Shown in pieces: positions 19,282 to 27,698 of a DNA stretch of 64,000 nucleotides. Positions within the stretch are counted from its first letter, which is position 1. Every line of letters starts with the position of its first letter. Under the pieces are notes generated by a model. It saw only the letters and a program-made list of their open reading frames with translations. It was not told the DNA's origin and did not search any database. Made by a program: the position numbers and the translations under genes. The DNA comes from Chryseobacterium sp. W4I1 (lineage in GTDB: Bacteria; Bacteroidota; Bacteroidia; Flavobacteriales; Weeksellaceae). The DNA lies in NCBI RefSeq assembly GCF_030816115.1, contig NZ_JAUSXQ010000001.1, positions 62,001-126,000 of the forward strand, given 5' to 3'.

Positions 19282-20346
19282 TTAATTTCCAAATGCTAAA
19301 ATTACAGCTCCTGTAATCAGCAGGTTTACCAATGCCATTGGGATCAGAGTTTTCCATCCTAAGTGCATCAATTGGTCATATCTAAATCTTGGAAGCGTCC
19401 ATCTGATCCACATAAAGATCAGAATTCCGATTACCGTTTTTGTTAAAAATGCTACGATACTCAAGATTCCTGCAATGTTTTCACCCCAGTGCTGAGTTAC
19501 CCATTCAATTCCCGGATAGTTGTACCCACCAAAGAAAAGAACGACCATGAAAGCATTGGAGATAAACATGTTTACATATTCACCGAACATGTATAAACCT
19601 AATTTCATGGATGAATATTCTGTAGAATATCCTGTTACCAGTTCAGATTCACATTCAGGTAAATCGAAAGGATGTCTGTTGGTTTCTGCCAAAGCAGCAA
19701 CAAAGAATACCAGGAAAGCAATCGGCTGGTAGAAAATATTCCAGTTCAGTCCGGAAACCCATGGAATAACTCCCCAAAGCTTTCCTGTAGTCTGGCTTTC
19801 TGTAATTTCTTTTAAATCTAAACTTCCCGTCATCATGATGATAGAAAGTAAAGCCAATCCCATCGCCAATTCGTAAGAGATCATCTGGGAAGAAGCACGG
19901 ATAGCTCCTAATAATGAATATTTGTTATTGGAAGCCCAACCTCCGATCATAATTCCGTATACACCGATTGAAGCCATTCCGATGATGAAAAGTACTCCAA
20001 CATCAATATTTGCTACTTGTAAATCATAAGAAACTCCACCGAAATTCAAAGTTTTACCCCAAGGAATAACTGCTCCCGTGATCAATGAAATAAACATGAC
20101 CAAAGCCGGCCCTAATACGAAAAGAAACTTTTCAGCATTGGCAGGGGTAAAATCTTCCTTAAAGAAAAACTTTCCACCATCGGCCAGTGGCTGCAGCAAT
20201 CCGAAAGGTCCAGCTCTGTTGGGACCAATTCTATCCTGCATGATAGAGGCAACTTTTCTTTCTGCCCAGGTAGAGTAGGCGGCTATCGTAAGAGACAGCA
20301 GGAAAAGTGCCAGTACAAGTATAAGTTTAAATGTTAGTAAATCCAT
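19282..20346 (-). CDS. nuoH: NADH-quinone oxidoreductase subunit H
   Basis: A 354-residue membrane subunit that forms the quinone chamber. It shows AERKVASIMQDRIGPNRAGP, ALAETNRHPFDLPECESELV and RWTLPRFRYDQLMHLGWK, all diagnostic for NuoH. About eight hydrophobic helices are visible. It follows nuoG after a 73-base repeat-rich spacer. Confidence 0.95.
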   Translation of the reverse strand: MDLLTFKLILVLALFLLSLTIAAYSTWAERKVASIMQDRIGPNRAGPFGLLQPLADGGKFFFKEDFTPANAEKFLFVLGPALVMFISLITGAVIPWGKTLNFGGVSYDLQVANIDVGVLFIIGMASIGVYGIMIGGWASNNKYSLLGAIRASSQMISYELAMGLALLSIIMMTGSLDLKEITESQTTGKLWGVIPWVSGLNWNIFYQPIAFLVFFVAALAETNRHPFDLPECESELVTGYSTEYSSMKLGLYMFGEYVNMFISNAFMVVLFFGGYNYPGIEWVTQHWGENIAGILSIVAFLTKTVIGILIFMWIRWTLPRFRYDQLMHLGWKTLIPMALVNLLITGAVILAFGN

Positions 20347-20419
20347 TCTGAATTTTAGATTTTAGATTTTAGATTATAGATTGTGAATTTAAAATCTATA
20401 ATTTAAAATTTATAATTTG
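20347..20419. repeat. TTTTAGA-type repeat spacer between nuoG and nuoH
   Basis: Three TTTTAGA units run from about 20354 to 20372, followed by AAAATCTATAATTTAAAATT, which is their reverse complement. The spacer can therefore fold into a weak AT hairpin. The same word family occurs in other nuo gaps, notably 24325-24461. Confidence 0.6.
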
Positions 20420-21421
20420 TTATAATTTTTCGTCTTTTTCACTGATTTCTTTGGCCATAGGATTGTCTAATACTCTTAGCTCATCCTTAGGTTTTTCGTA
20501 GTGGTTCAATGAAATTACCGAATGTCTGTCGATATGTCTAGGACCTTCAATATTCCAGTCAGAAAGTTCTTTTCTTTCAAAACGGCAGGTATCGCAGATG
20601 AATTCTTCCACTTCACCCCACTGGTCTTTTCTGGCAGTAACTCTTACAATTTCGTCACCTTTCATCCAAACTACGGCTTTTCCTGAACATTTATCACATT
20701 TACAAGAAGCATTCATTGGTTTTGTGAACCAAACTCTGCTTGCGAAACGGGAAGTTCTGTCTGTTAATGCTCCAACCGGGCAAACATCAATAATGTTTCC
20801 GATGAAGTCATTATCCAAAGCTTTATTTAAATAGGTAGAAATTTCAGCGTGATCTCCTCTGAAAAGAATTCCGTGTTCTCTTTCACCTGTTAACTGGTTT
20901 GCTGCCAATACACATCTTGCACAAAGGATACAACGGTTCATATTCAGCTTGATATTAGGACCAAGATCGTCTGCTTCGTAAGTGTTTCTTTCAAATTCAG
21001 TTCTGGTTTCAAGGTTTCCGTGTTCATACCCAAGATCCTGAAGGTGGCATTCACCAGCCTGGTCACAAATAGGACAGTCCAGAGGGTGGTTTACCAATAG
21101 GAATTCGGTAACGGCTTTTCTGCCTTCCTGAGCTTTTTCGGAAGAAAGATTCTTCACCTCCATACCGTCCATCACGTTAGTTCTGCAACTCGCAACTAAT
21201 TTTGGCATAGGGCGCGGATCTGCTTCGGATCCTTTTGAAACTTCAACCAAGCAAGTTCTACATCTCCCTCCACTGGTTTCCAATTTGCTGTAATAGCACA
21301 TTGCAGGAGGTACAGATTTTCCACCGATTTGTCTGGCAGCTTCCAAAATAGAAGTCCCAGGCAAGACTTCAGTGGTCTGTCCGTCTATAGTTATTTTGAA
21401 TTTTTTAACCTCTTCGCTCAT
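20420..21421 (-). CDS. nuoG: NADH-quinone oxidoreductase subunit G, short form
   Basis: The 333-residue protein has the iron-sulfur part of NuoG only. A plant-type [2Fe-2S] set begins with CYYSKLETSGGRCRTC; the His-Cys cluster motif is HPLDCPICDQAGECHLQD; a further cluster is bound by CILCARCVLA. The molybdopterin-like C-terminal domain of the enterobacterial protein (about 900 residues in all) is absent. Such short forms are, as far as I know, normal in flavobacteria, so I do not call it truncated. An outer-membrane protein gene separates it from nuoF. Confidence 0.9.
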   Translation of the reverse strand: MSEEVKKFKITIDGQTTEVLPGTSILEAARQIGGKSVPPAMCYYSKLETSGGRCRTCLVEVSKGSEADPRPMPKLVASCRTNVMDGMEVKNLSSEKAQEGRKAVTEFLLVNHPLDCPICDQAGECHLQDLGYEHGNLETRTEFERNTYEADDLGPNIKLNMNRCILCARCVLAANQLTGEREHGILFRGDHAEISTYLNKALDNDFIGNIIDVCPVGALTDRTSRFASRVWFTKPMNASCKCDKCSGKAVVWMKGDEIVRVTARKDQWGEVEEFICDTCRFERKELSDWNIEGPRHIDRHSVISLNHYEKPKDELRVLDNPMAKEISEKDEKL

Positions 21422-21464
21422 ATTCTATGCTTTCGCTTATGCTTTTAAGGCGTTAAGCTATATT

Positions 21465-22349
21465 TTAATTATACTTCTTCGTGTTAAATGTATATCCCAC
21501 TCCTGCAAGGACTTGTCCGAAAACAAAATCCTGACGGGCTTTATCCGGCTTGTTATTTAATGTGGTTTTAATATCCCACATATTGATATATCCTGCTTTT
21601 GCCTCTGCTCTGATCATCCAGTTTTTCCAGAAAACCAGGTTAAGGCTGGATCTAAGATCGGTTCCCATTCCAGCAACGTGGAAACGGTCGCTTCTTTCAT
21701 TCCCGAAAAGTTTGATATTACTTTTAGGAAACATTACTCCGATTCCCGCTCCATAAGACCATACTAAATCTATATTTTTCCTATGAATAAGGTTTTTATA
21801 TTTCTCAAGACCTAAATTCTCATAATTAAGTCCGTCTGTATGCTCGAAAGTAAGGAACTCGGTGTCTGCTAAATTAACCTGTCCGTTATGAACCATCGCT
21901 GCATATTTAGGATCTGAAATTGTTCCTGAAAAATCAACCGTCTGGTCCTGTTTCATCACATATTTCATATGATCTATTCCTAAAACCAAGGCTAAATTAT
22001 CTTTTATAAAATATCCTATTCTGAAATTGTACTGCGTTACGGTAAACCAGCTTGGATCGATATAAACGATTCCGAACTTCGTAGGTTTATCTCTGGCCTG
22101 TACATTATTCAACTGAAAATCATATCCGTTTCCGGTAAAATGAATGTCAGAATTGCTGAAAGCTCCTCTGTTCCATCCGTAAAAAACGAAGACCTGACCT
22201 TTTTTACTTAATGGTAATGGTTTTTCTTTCTTTTCAGCTTTGTATGGAGTGACCTCCAGTTTATATTCTTTATTTAATGTATCTTTTTTTACTTGCCCAA
22301 AAGCAATAAACCCCGACATCATTAAGCCGACAACCAATAACTTCTTCAT
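21465..22349 (-). CDS. Outer-membrane beta-barrel protein encoded inside the nuo operon
   Basis: The 294-residue product has a signal peptide (MKKLLVVGLMMSGFIAFGQ) and a lysine-rich segment. Alternating aromatic strands follow (FVFYGWNRGAF, FRIGYFIKDNLALVLGIDHM, VWSYGAGIGVMFPKS, WMIRAEAKAGYINMWD), ending in GVGYTFNTKKYN. This is the layout of a small outer-membrane barrel of eight to twelve strands. It sits 11 bases downstream of nuoF and 43 bases upstream of nuoG, on the same strand, so it is almost certainly co-transcribed with complex I. No family name or link to respiration is known to me. Confidence 0.8.
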   Translation of the reverse strand: MKKLLVVGLMMSGFIAFGQVKKDTLNKEYKLEVTPYKAEKKEKPLPLSKKGQVFVFYGWNRGAFSNSDIHFTGNGYDFQLNNVQARDKPTKFGIVYIDPSWFTVTQYNFRIGYFIKDNLALVLGIDHMKYVMKQDQTVDFSGTISDPKYAAMVHNGQVNLADTEFLTFEHTDGLNYENLGLEKYKNLIHRKNIDLVWSYGAGIGVMFPKSNIKLFGNERSDRFHVAGMGTDLRSSLNLVFWKNWMIRAEAKAGYINMWDIKTTLNNKPDKARQDFVFGQVLAGVGYTFNTKKYN

Positions 22350-22360
22350 TATTTTTTTAG

Positions 22361-23719
22361 CTAAGCATTTTTTTCAACAGCAGGAATTGGATCTGCATAA
22401 TGTGCCAATCCATAATTTTGTGTCTGAGATAATTCAGGATTTTTTACATGCCATTCGAACTCGTCTCTAAAGTGACGGATTGCTGCTGCAACGGGCCACG
22501 CCGCTGCATCTCCTAATGGACAGATGGTATTTCCTTCAATTTTTCTCTGTATATCCCAAAGAAGGTCGATGTCTTCCATTTTTCCTTCCCCTTTTTCTAT
22601 CTTCTTCAGGATTTTGTACATCCATCCCGTTCCTTCACGGCAAGGTGTACACTGTCCACAACTCTCGTGATGATAAAATCTCGCTAAAGTCATAGTATGT
22701 TCCACGATACACTGGTCTTCATCTAAAACGATAAAACCTCCTGAGCCCATCATCGTTCCGGTAGCAAAACCACCATCAGCTAATGATTCATAGTTCATGT
22801 ATCTTGGCTCTCCGTTTACAGTTCTCAATAATAAATTAGCAGGAACAATCGGAACAGAGCTTCCTCCCGGAATACAAGCTTTTAATTTTTTTCCGTCTTT
22901 AATTCCACCACAATATTCATCAGAGTAAATGAATTCTTCAACCGTAATGGTCATATCGATTTCATACACTCCTGGTTTGTTGATGTTTCCACAGGCAGAA
23001 ATTAATTTTGTACCTGTAGATCTTCCTACTCCGATTTTAGCGTATTCAGCTCCTGTAATATCAATAATTGGAACGATGGCTGCGATAGATTCCACGTTAT
23101 TTACCACTGTTGGCCTTTCCCAAAGTCCTTTTACAGCCGGGAATGGTGGTTTTAATCTTGGGTTTCCTCTTTTACCTTCAAGGGATTCAAGCAATGCGGT
23201 TTCTTCACCACAAATATAGGCTCCACCACCTCTCTGAACGTAAATTTCACAGTCGAAGCCCGTTCCCATGATATTTTTGCCTAAAAATCCTGCTGCTTTG
23301 GCTTCTTCAATCGCTTCTTCTAAAATATCAGGAATCCATGAATATTCTCCACGGATGTAGATATAGGAAACATTTGAACCTAAGCAGAAAGATGAGATCA
23401 GCATTCCTTCGATCAGTAAATGAGGAAGAAATTCCATCAGATATCTGTCCTTGAAAGTTCCCGGCTCAGATTCATCAGCATTTACGACAAGGTGTCTTGG
23501 CACGCCTTCCGGTTTTGCCAGAAAGCTCCATTTCATTCCTGTCGGGAATCCTGCTCCACCACGTCCACGAAGTCCTGAAGCTTTTACTTCTTCAAGAATT
23601 TCGTCAGGGGTCATTTTCAAGGCTTTTTCAGCTGCGGTGTAACCTCCCTGTTTACGGTAGGTTTCAAAGTAACGAATGCCTTCTATATGTGCGTCTTTAA
23701 GTAAAAGTTTTTTACTCAT
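22361..23719 (-). CDS. nuoF: NADH-quinone oxidoreductase subunit F
   Basis: NuoF binds NADH and FMN and a [4Fe-4S] cluster. GLRGRGGAGFPTGMKW is the glycine-rich NADH/FMN loop, GAYICGEETALLESLEG contacts FMN, and SCGQCTPCREG with a later Cys (TICPLG) holds the cluster. I chose the ATG at 23719 (MSKKLLLKDAH) over the one 39 bases upstream, because the extra residues are not family-like and come from spacer DNA. The protein is then 452 residues. Confidence 0.93.
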   Translation of the reverse strand: MSKKLLLKDAHIEGIRYFETYRKQGGYTAAEKALKMTPDEILEEVKASGLRGRGGAGFPTGMKWSFLAKPEGVPRHLVVNADESEPGTFKDRYLMEFLPHLLIEGMLISSFCLGSNVSYIYIRGEYSWIPDILEEAIEEAKAAGFLGKNIMGTGFDCEIYVQRGGGAYICGEETALLESLEGKRGNPRLKPPFPAVKGLWERPTVVNNVESIAAIVPIIDITGAEYAKIGVGRSTGTKLISACGNINKPGVYEIDMTITVEEFIYSDEYCGGIKDGKKLKACIPGGSSVPIVPANLLLRTVNGEPRYMNYESLADGGFATGTMMGSGGFIVLDEDQCIVEHTMTLARFYHHESCGQCTPCREGTGWMYKILKKIEKGEGKMEDIDLLWDIQRKIEGNTICPLGDAAAWPVAAAIRHFRDEFEWHVKNPELSQTQNYGLAHYADPIPAVEKNA

Positions 23720-23814
23720 GTTATTTTCTTGTTGCAATTGGCTTTTGGCTTTTTGCATTTATTATTAAAACTTAAGTTGACTTAAAATCTAAAATGTAAA
23801 ATTTTAAATTTTTA

Positions 23815-24324
23815 TTAATCTACAGCAACCTGTCCTTGTCTGCAAAGATCAAGGATTTCGTCTACTTTTTCTATCGTTAAATTTTCGTGAAAGAATTTTC
23901 CAAGCTGCAGCATGGGTGCGTATCCGCAAGCTCCAAGACATTCGGCAGGCTTTAGGGTAAACATTCCGTCTTCGGTAGTTTCCCCGTCTTTAATGTTCAG
24001 TTTAGTTCTGATATGGTCAAGGATCTTCTCGCTTCCGCAAACCATACAAGGCCCGGTTCTGCATACTTCCAAAACATATTTACCAACCGGCTTCATATTG
24101 AACATGGTATAAAAAGTGGCTACTTCATATACTTCAATTGGCTTAATACTTAATAATTCAGCAACATAATCCATCACAGGAACGTCTAACCATCCTCCGA
24201 ATTCTTTCTGTGCCAAGTGGAGTACAGGAAGAAGGGCAGACTTTTGTCTTCCCTCAGGATATCTTGCGATAATTTTGTGTACCTGTGCTAAACTTTCCGG
24301 TTTAAAAGCTATTGTTTCGCTCAT
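23815..24324 (-). CDS. nuoE: NADH-quinone oxidoreductase subunit E
   Basis: A 169-residue thioredoxin-fold [2Fe-2S] subunit. The four ligands are in CRTGPCMVCGS and CLGACGYAPM. It works next to NuoF in the NADH-oxidising tip. A 137-base repeat spacer separates it from nuoD, and a shorter AT-rich spacer from nuoF. Confidence 0.95.
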   Translation of the reverse strand: MSETIAFKPESLAQVHKIIARYPEGRQKSALLPVLHLAQKEFGGWLDVPVMDYVAELLSIKPIEVYEVATFYTMFNMKPVGKYVLEVCRTGPCMVCGSEKILDHIRTKLNIKDGETTEDGMFTLKPAECLGACGYAPMLQLGKFFHENLTIEKVDEILDLCRQGQVAVD

Positions 24325-24461
24325 ATTTAAAGATTTTAGATTTTAGATTCTAGATTTTAGATGAAAAATCATAGTCTAAAAATCTTATCATTTTTTTTAT
24401 TTATATTGAACACTTATTTTAGATTAATTTAAAATCTATAATCTAAAATTTATAATTTCAA
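24325..24461. repeat. TTTTAGA repeat spacer with inverted copy, between nuoD and nuoE
   Basis: The left side (24330-24364) holds four near-tandem TTTTAGA(T) units; the right side (24418-24457) holds their complements (AAAATCTATAATCTAAAATT). The gap has no coding frame and can fold back on itself. Related words fill the spacers at 19208-19281, 20347-20419, 23720-23814 and 26817-26916. Confidence 0.6.
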
Positions 24462-25685
24462 TTATGCGTCTAATTCTCCCGCAATAATATTCATACTACA
24501 CATCGTAACGATCGCGTCTGAAATTACAGAACCTGTGATCATTTCAGGGTATGCCTGATAGTAGATGAAGCATGGTCTTCTGAAGTGAAGTCTGTAAGGG
24601 CTTCTTCCACCGTCACTCACCAGATAGAATCCTAATTCTCCGTTTCCTCCTTCTACAGCGTGGTATACTTCTCCTTTAGGTACCTCTGTTTCTCCCATTA
24701 CAATTTTGAAATGGTAGATCAGCGCTTCCATCTTCTTGTAAACATCTGCCTTTTCAGGAAGATAGAAATCAGGAACATCCGCATGGAATGGACCTTCCGG
24801 AAGATTGTCGTATGCCTGGTTGATAATTTTAAGAGATTCCCAGATTTCCTGCTGACGGACCATGAAACGGTCGTAAGTGTCACCTGCAGTTCCTACCGGA
24901 ATAATGAAATCGAAATCTTCGTAAGAAGAATAAGGCTGTGCCACTCTCACATCATAATCTACTCCTGACGCACGTAGATTCGGACCTGTAAAACCATAGC
25001 TTAATGCTCTCTCTGCAGAAATAGCTCCTGCTCCGATGGTTCTGTCCATAAAGATTCTGTTTCTTTCCAGTAAAGTACCGAATTCTTTAAATCTGGCAGG
25101 GAAAGTTTTTAAGAAGTCTTTTAATAACTCATGGAATTTCGGAGTGAAATCTCTTTCAAATCCTCCGATTCTTCCCATATTCGTTGTCATTCTTGCTCCA
25201 CAGATTTGCTCGTACATGTCGTAAATACGTTCTCTTTCGATGAACATATAGGTAAGACCTGTAATAGCTCCTGCATCCATTCCGGTTACCCCGTTACAGA
25301 TCAGGTGGTCACCGATTCTGGCTAATTCCATCAAAATAACACGCATATAATCAACACGTTTTGGAACTTTAATACCAATCAGTTTTTCAACCGTCATGTG
25401 CCAACCAAGGTTATTGATAGGTGCAGAACAGTAATTCATACGGTCAGTAAGGGTAGTGATCTGAGAATAATTCCTTCTTTCAGAAATTTTTTCAAATGCT
25501 CTGTGAATATATCCTACGGTTTGCTCTGCGTGAAGGATTCTTTCTCCATCCATCGTTAAGATATTCTGGAAGATCCCGTGGGTAGCAGGGTGAGTAGGTC
25601 CTAAATTGAGGGTATACAACTGTCCGTCAATCTGCTCCTTACTTTCGTATTGGTTAAGTATATTAGATAATGAGTTATCTTTCAT
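24462..25685 (-). CDS. nuoD: NADH-quinone oxidoreductase subunit D
   Basis: The 49-kDa-type subunit lining the quinone pocket. LGPTHPATHG carries the histidine that contacts quinone; RIGDHLICNGVTGMDAGA and the C-terminal end DAIVTMCSMNIIAGELDA are typical. I prefer ATG 25685 (MKDNSLSNIL) to the ATG 45 bases upstream, whose extra residues come from spacer DNA. The protein is then 407 residues. NuoC and NuoD are separate genes here, not fused as in E. coli. Confidence 0.93.
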   Translation of the reverse strand: MKDNSLSNILNQYESKEQIDGQLYTLNLGPTHPATHGIFQNILTMDGERILHAEQTVGYIHRAFEKISERRNYSQITTLTDRMNYCSAPINNLGWHMTVEKLIGIKVPKRVDYMRVILMELARIGDHLICNGVTGMDAGAITGLTYMFIERERIYDMYEQICGARMTTNMGRIGGFERDFTPKFHELLKDFLKTFPARFKEFGTLLERNRIFMDRTIGAGAISAERALSYGFTGPNLRASGVDYDVRVAQPYSSYEDFDFIIPVGTAGDTYDRFMVRQQEIWESLKIINQAYDNLPEGPFHADVPDFYLPEKADVYKKMEALIYHFKIVMGETEVPKGEVYHAVEGGNGELGFYLVSDGGRSPYRLHFRRPCFIYYQAYPEMITGSVISDAIVTMCSMNIIAGELDA

Positions 25686-25755
25686 AATATATAATTGATA
25701 ATCGATAAGCGATAATTGATCATGAACCAATCATCATTAATCATTTATATTCTTT

Positions 25756-26250
25756 TTATCTTCCGAACATATTATCGTCCTTATCTGTTCTGGTACCATC
25801 TTCAAGACGATATTCTTTCAGCATAGGATGGTATCCCAGATCTTCCATATTCAGGATAGGTCTCAGATCAGGATGTCCTTTAAATTTAATTCCGTAGAAA
25901 TCATAGGTCTCTCTTTCCATCCAGTTGGCTCCGGCATATAATTCCACAAGGGAATCAACTTCGATATTTTCTCTGGACATAAAGATTTTTAGACGCAATC
26001 TGAAATTGGCCATCATATTGTGCAGGTGATATATTACACCTATTTCCTTATCCGGAAACTCAGGGTAATGAATCCCGCAGATATCGGTAAGGAAATTGAA
26101 TTCCAAAGATGAATCTTTCAAATAGTGAATGATTTTTTTGATATCATCTTTCTTCACTTCAATTGTCAGCATTCCATAAGGTTCTGAACTTGAAATGACA
26201 GATTCCGGAAATTCTCTTGTGATGGCTTCTAATACAAATTCGTTTGTCAT
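25756..26250 (-). CDS. nuoC: NADH-quinone oxidoreductase subunit C
   Basis: A 164-residue 30-kDa-type subunit of the peripheral arm. The conserved block ANWMERETYDFYGIKFKGHP followed by RPILNMEDLGYHPMLKEYRL is diagnostic. It starts 5 bases after nuoB ends. Lengths and motifs are normal. Confidence 0.95.
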   Translation of the reverse strand: MTNEFVLEAITREFPESVISSSEPYGMLTIEVKKDDIKKIIHYLKDSSLEFNFLTDICGIHYPEFPDKEIGVIYHLHNMMANFRLRLKIFMSRENIEVDSLVELYAGANWMERETYDFYGIKFKGHPDLRPILNMEDLGYHPMLKEYRLEDGTRTDKDDNMFGR

Positions 26251-26255
26251 TTCCC

Positions 26256-26816
26256 TTAGTTGCTTATATTGTAAGAATCTAGTAATTTCTGGTATTCAGG
26301 CATATCTCTTCTTCTGATGCTTTCGCTTTCTGAAAGAGCCTGAACCTGCATTACGCCTTCAATGATCTGCTCCGGTCTTGGAGGACATCCGGGAACATAC
26401 ACGTCCACCGGAATAATTTTATCAATTCCCTGTAAAACAGAGTACGTGTCAAAAATACCACCGCTGGAAGCACAGGCTCCAACAGCAACCACCCATTTTG
26501 GCTCTGCCATCTGAGTGTAAACTTCTTTTAGGACAGGTCCTAATTTTTTAGATATCGTTCCGCAAACCATCAACATATCTGCCTGTCTTGGTGAGAAAGA
26601 ATTTCTTTCCATACCAAATCTTGAAGCGTCATATGTAGGGTTCAGGGTCGCCATAAACTCGATACCACAACAAGAGGTTGCAAATGGTAACGGCCAAAGT
26701 GAAAACTTTCTGGCCATCCCGATTACACTGCTCAGTTTCGTTGCGAAAAAACCTTCTCCTTCAAATCCCTCGGGAGCTGGTGCATCTGTTCTTATTACTG
26801 GTTTGTTATCTGACAT
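26256..26816 (-). CDS. nuoB: NADH-quinone oxidoreductase subunit B
   Basis: A 186-residue subunit carrying cluster N2, the last electron donor to quinone. The adjacent cysteines lie in ATSCCGIEFMA, with the further ligands in VGACASSGG and PGCPPRPEQI. The N-terminal amphipathic stretch sits on NuoH. A 100-base AT-rich spacer separates it from nuoA. Confidence 0.95.
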   Translation of the reverse strand: MSDNKPVIRTDAPAPEGFEGEGFFATKLSSVIGMARKFSLWPLPFATSCCGIEFMATLNPTYDASRFGMERNSFSPRQADMLMVCGTISKKLGPVLKEVYTQMAEPKWVVAVGACASSGGIFDTYSVLQGIDKIIPVDVYVPGCPPRPEQIIEGVMQVQALSESESIRRRDMPEYQKLLDSYNISN

Positions 26817-26916
26817 TTGATTGATTTAAGATTTTAATTTAGATTCTAAATTGGTGTTAATGTTAACTTAACTCTAATTTTCTTGATCTAAAATTGTCAT
26901 TTAAAATTTCTATTCT

Positions 26917-27288
26917 TTATTTATCCCAATCTAATGCGCCACGCTTCCAAACATAGAAAAACGCCATGAAAAAGATTGCGACAAACATAAGTACGGCCAG
27001 GAATCCTTCTACTCCGAATTCTCTGAAATTAACCGCATATGGGTAAAAAAATACGATTTCAATATCGAATAGTACGAACAATACCGCAGTCAGGAAGTAT
27101 TTAATAGAAAACGGTGTTCTCGCATTTCCTTCTACTGGAACTCCACATTCCCAGCTTTGGTTCTTTACAGAATTTCCTTTTTTCTGTTTTGGCCCTAAAA
27201 AATGTGCTCCAAGCAGAGAAACCGCTACGAATGCTATCGCAACACCTGCCTGTAATAGGATTGGAATATAACTTTCAGGTAAATTCAT
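26917..27288 (-). CDS. nuoA: NADH-quinone oxidoreductase subunit A
   Basis: First gene of the nuo operon. The 123-residue protein has three hydrophobic helices and the conserved NQSWECGVPVEGNARTPFSI loop, whose cysteine lies near the quinone site, then FVLFDIEIVFFYPYAV. A -7 promoter motif lies 24 bases upstream. Confidence 0.95.
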   Translation of the reverse strand: MNLPESYIPILLQAGVAIAFVAVSLLGAHFLGPKQKKGNSVKNQSWECGVPVEGNARTPFSIKYFLTAVLFVLFDIEIVFFYPYAVNFREFGVEGFLAVLMFVAIFFMAFFYVWKRGALDWDK

Positions 27289-27311
27289 TTTTGCATTATT
27301 ATCTCAATTTG

Positions 27312-27319
27312 CAAATTTA
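27312..27319 (-). promoter_or_regulatory. -7 element upstream of nuoA
   Basis: On the minus strand TAAATTTG matches TAnnTTTG exactly; transcription would begin near 27305 with a leader of about 17 bases. I see no good -33 TTTG at the usual distance, so this is a partial promoter match. Confidence 0.45.
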
Positions 27320-27409
27320 GCGAATAAACAAGAAAGCATGAAATTAATAAGCTTAAAAGTGGGATGAAAATAGGGAAAAGTGGTAATTTAGAATGAATAA
27401 AAATAGTCC

Positions 27410-27586
27410 TTATTTCTTCATTTTTTTAAGGAGAGCGTAGGCCATGAAGGCAATATATCCAAAAAGAACACTAGCTAAGATTATGTTAACTGCTGTATTT
27501 GTCCTGTCATCTTCCATCTGGAAAAAGAAGTTATAAGCAATAAATGCTGTAATCAGAACAGCGAAAACTATAAGATGTGGTTTCAT
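27410..27586 (-). CDS. Small two-helix membrane protein (58 residues)
   Basis: The frame from ATG 27586 to TAA 27410 codes MKPHLIVFAVLITAFIAYNF, a short acidic loop (QMEDDR), and a second hydrophobic stretch ending ALLKKMKK. The hairpin topology with a positive tail is that of a real small membrane protein, and it fills an otherwise empty 400-base gap. No family is recognised. Confidence 0.5.
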   Translation of the reverse strand: MKPHLIVFAVLITAFIAYNFFFQMEDDRTNTAVNIILASVLFGYIAFMAYALLKKMKK

Positions 27587-27646
27587 GAGTTGTTGGATAC
27601 ATGTTACGGATTGAAAATTTCGGGGTAGGAATTCGAGGTGTAAAGT

Positions 27647-27691
27647 ATGAGTTATTAGTTTCCGGTTTAAAATAAGTCACTAATAACTCAT
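27647..27691. repeat. Inverted repeat with 13-base arms
   Basis: ATGAGTTATTAGT (27647-27659) is the exact complement of ACTAATAACTCAT (27679-27691). It is followed by AATGATCATTGATCATT, itself a small palindrome. There is no U-tract on the minus strand after the stem, so this is not a standard terminator, although it lies directly behind the GNAT gene stop. Confidence 0.6.
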
Positions 27692-27698
27692 CATTTTA

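Noticed and set aside
20420..21421. Truncated nuoG
   Set aside because: The short form without the molybdopterin-like domain is, as far as I know, normal in flavobacteria, and all expected iron-sulfur motifs are intact.
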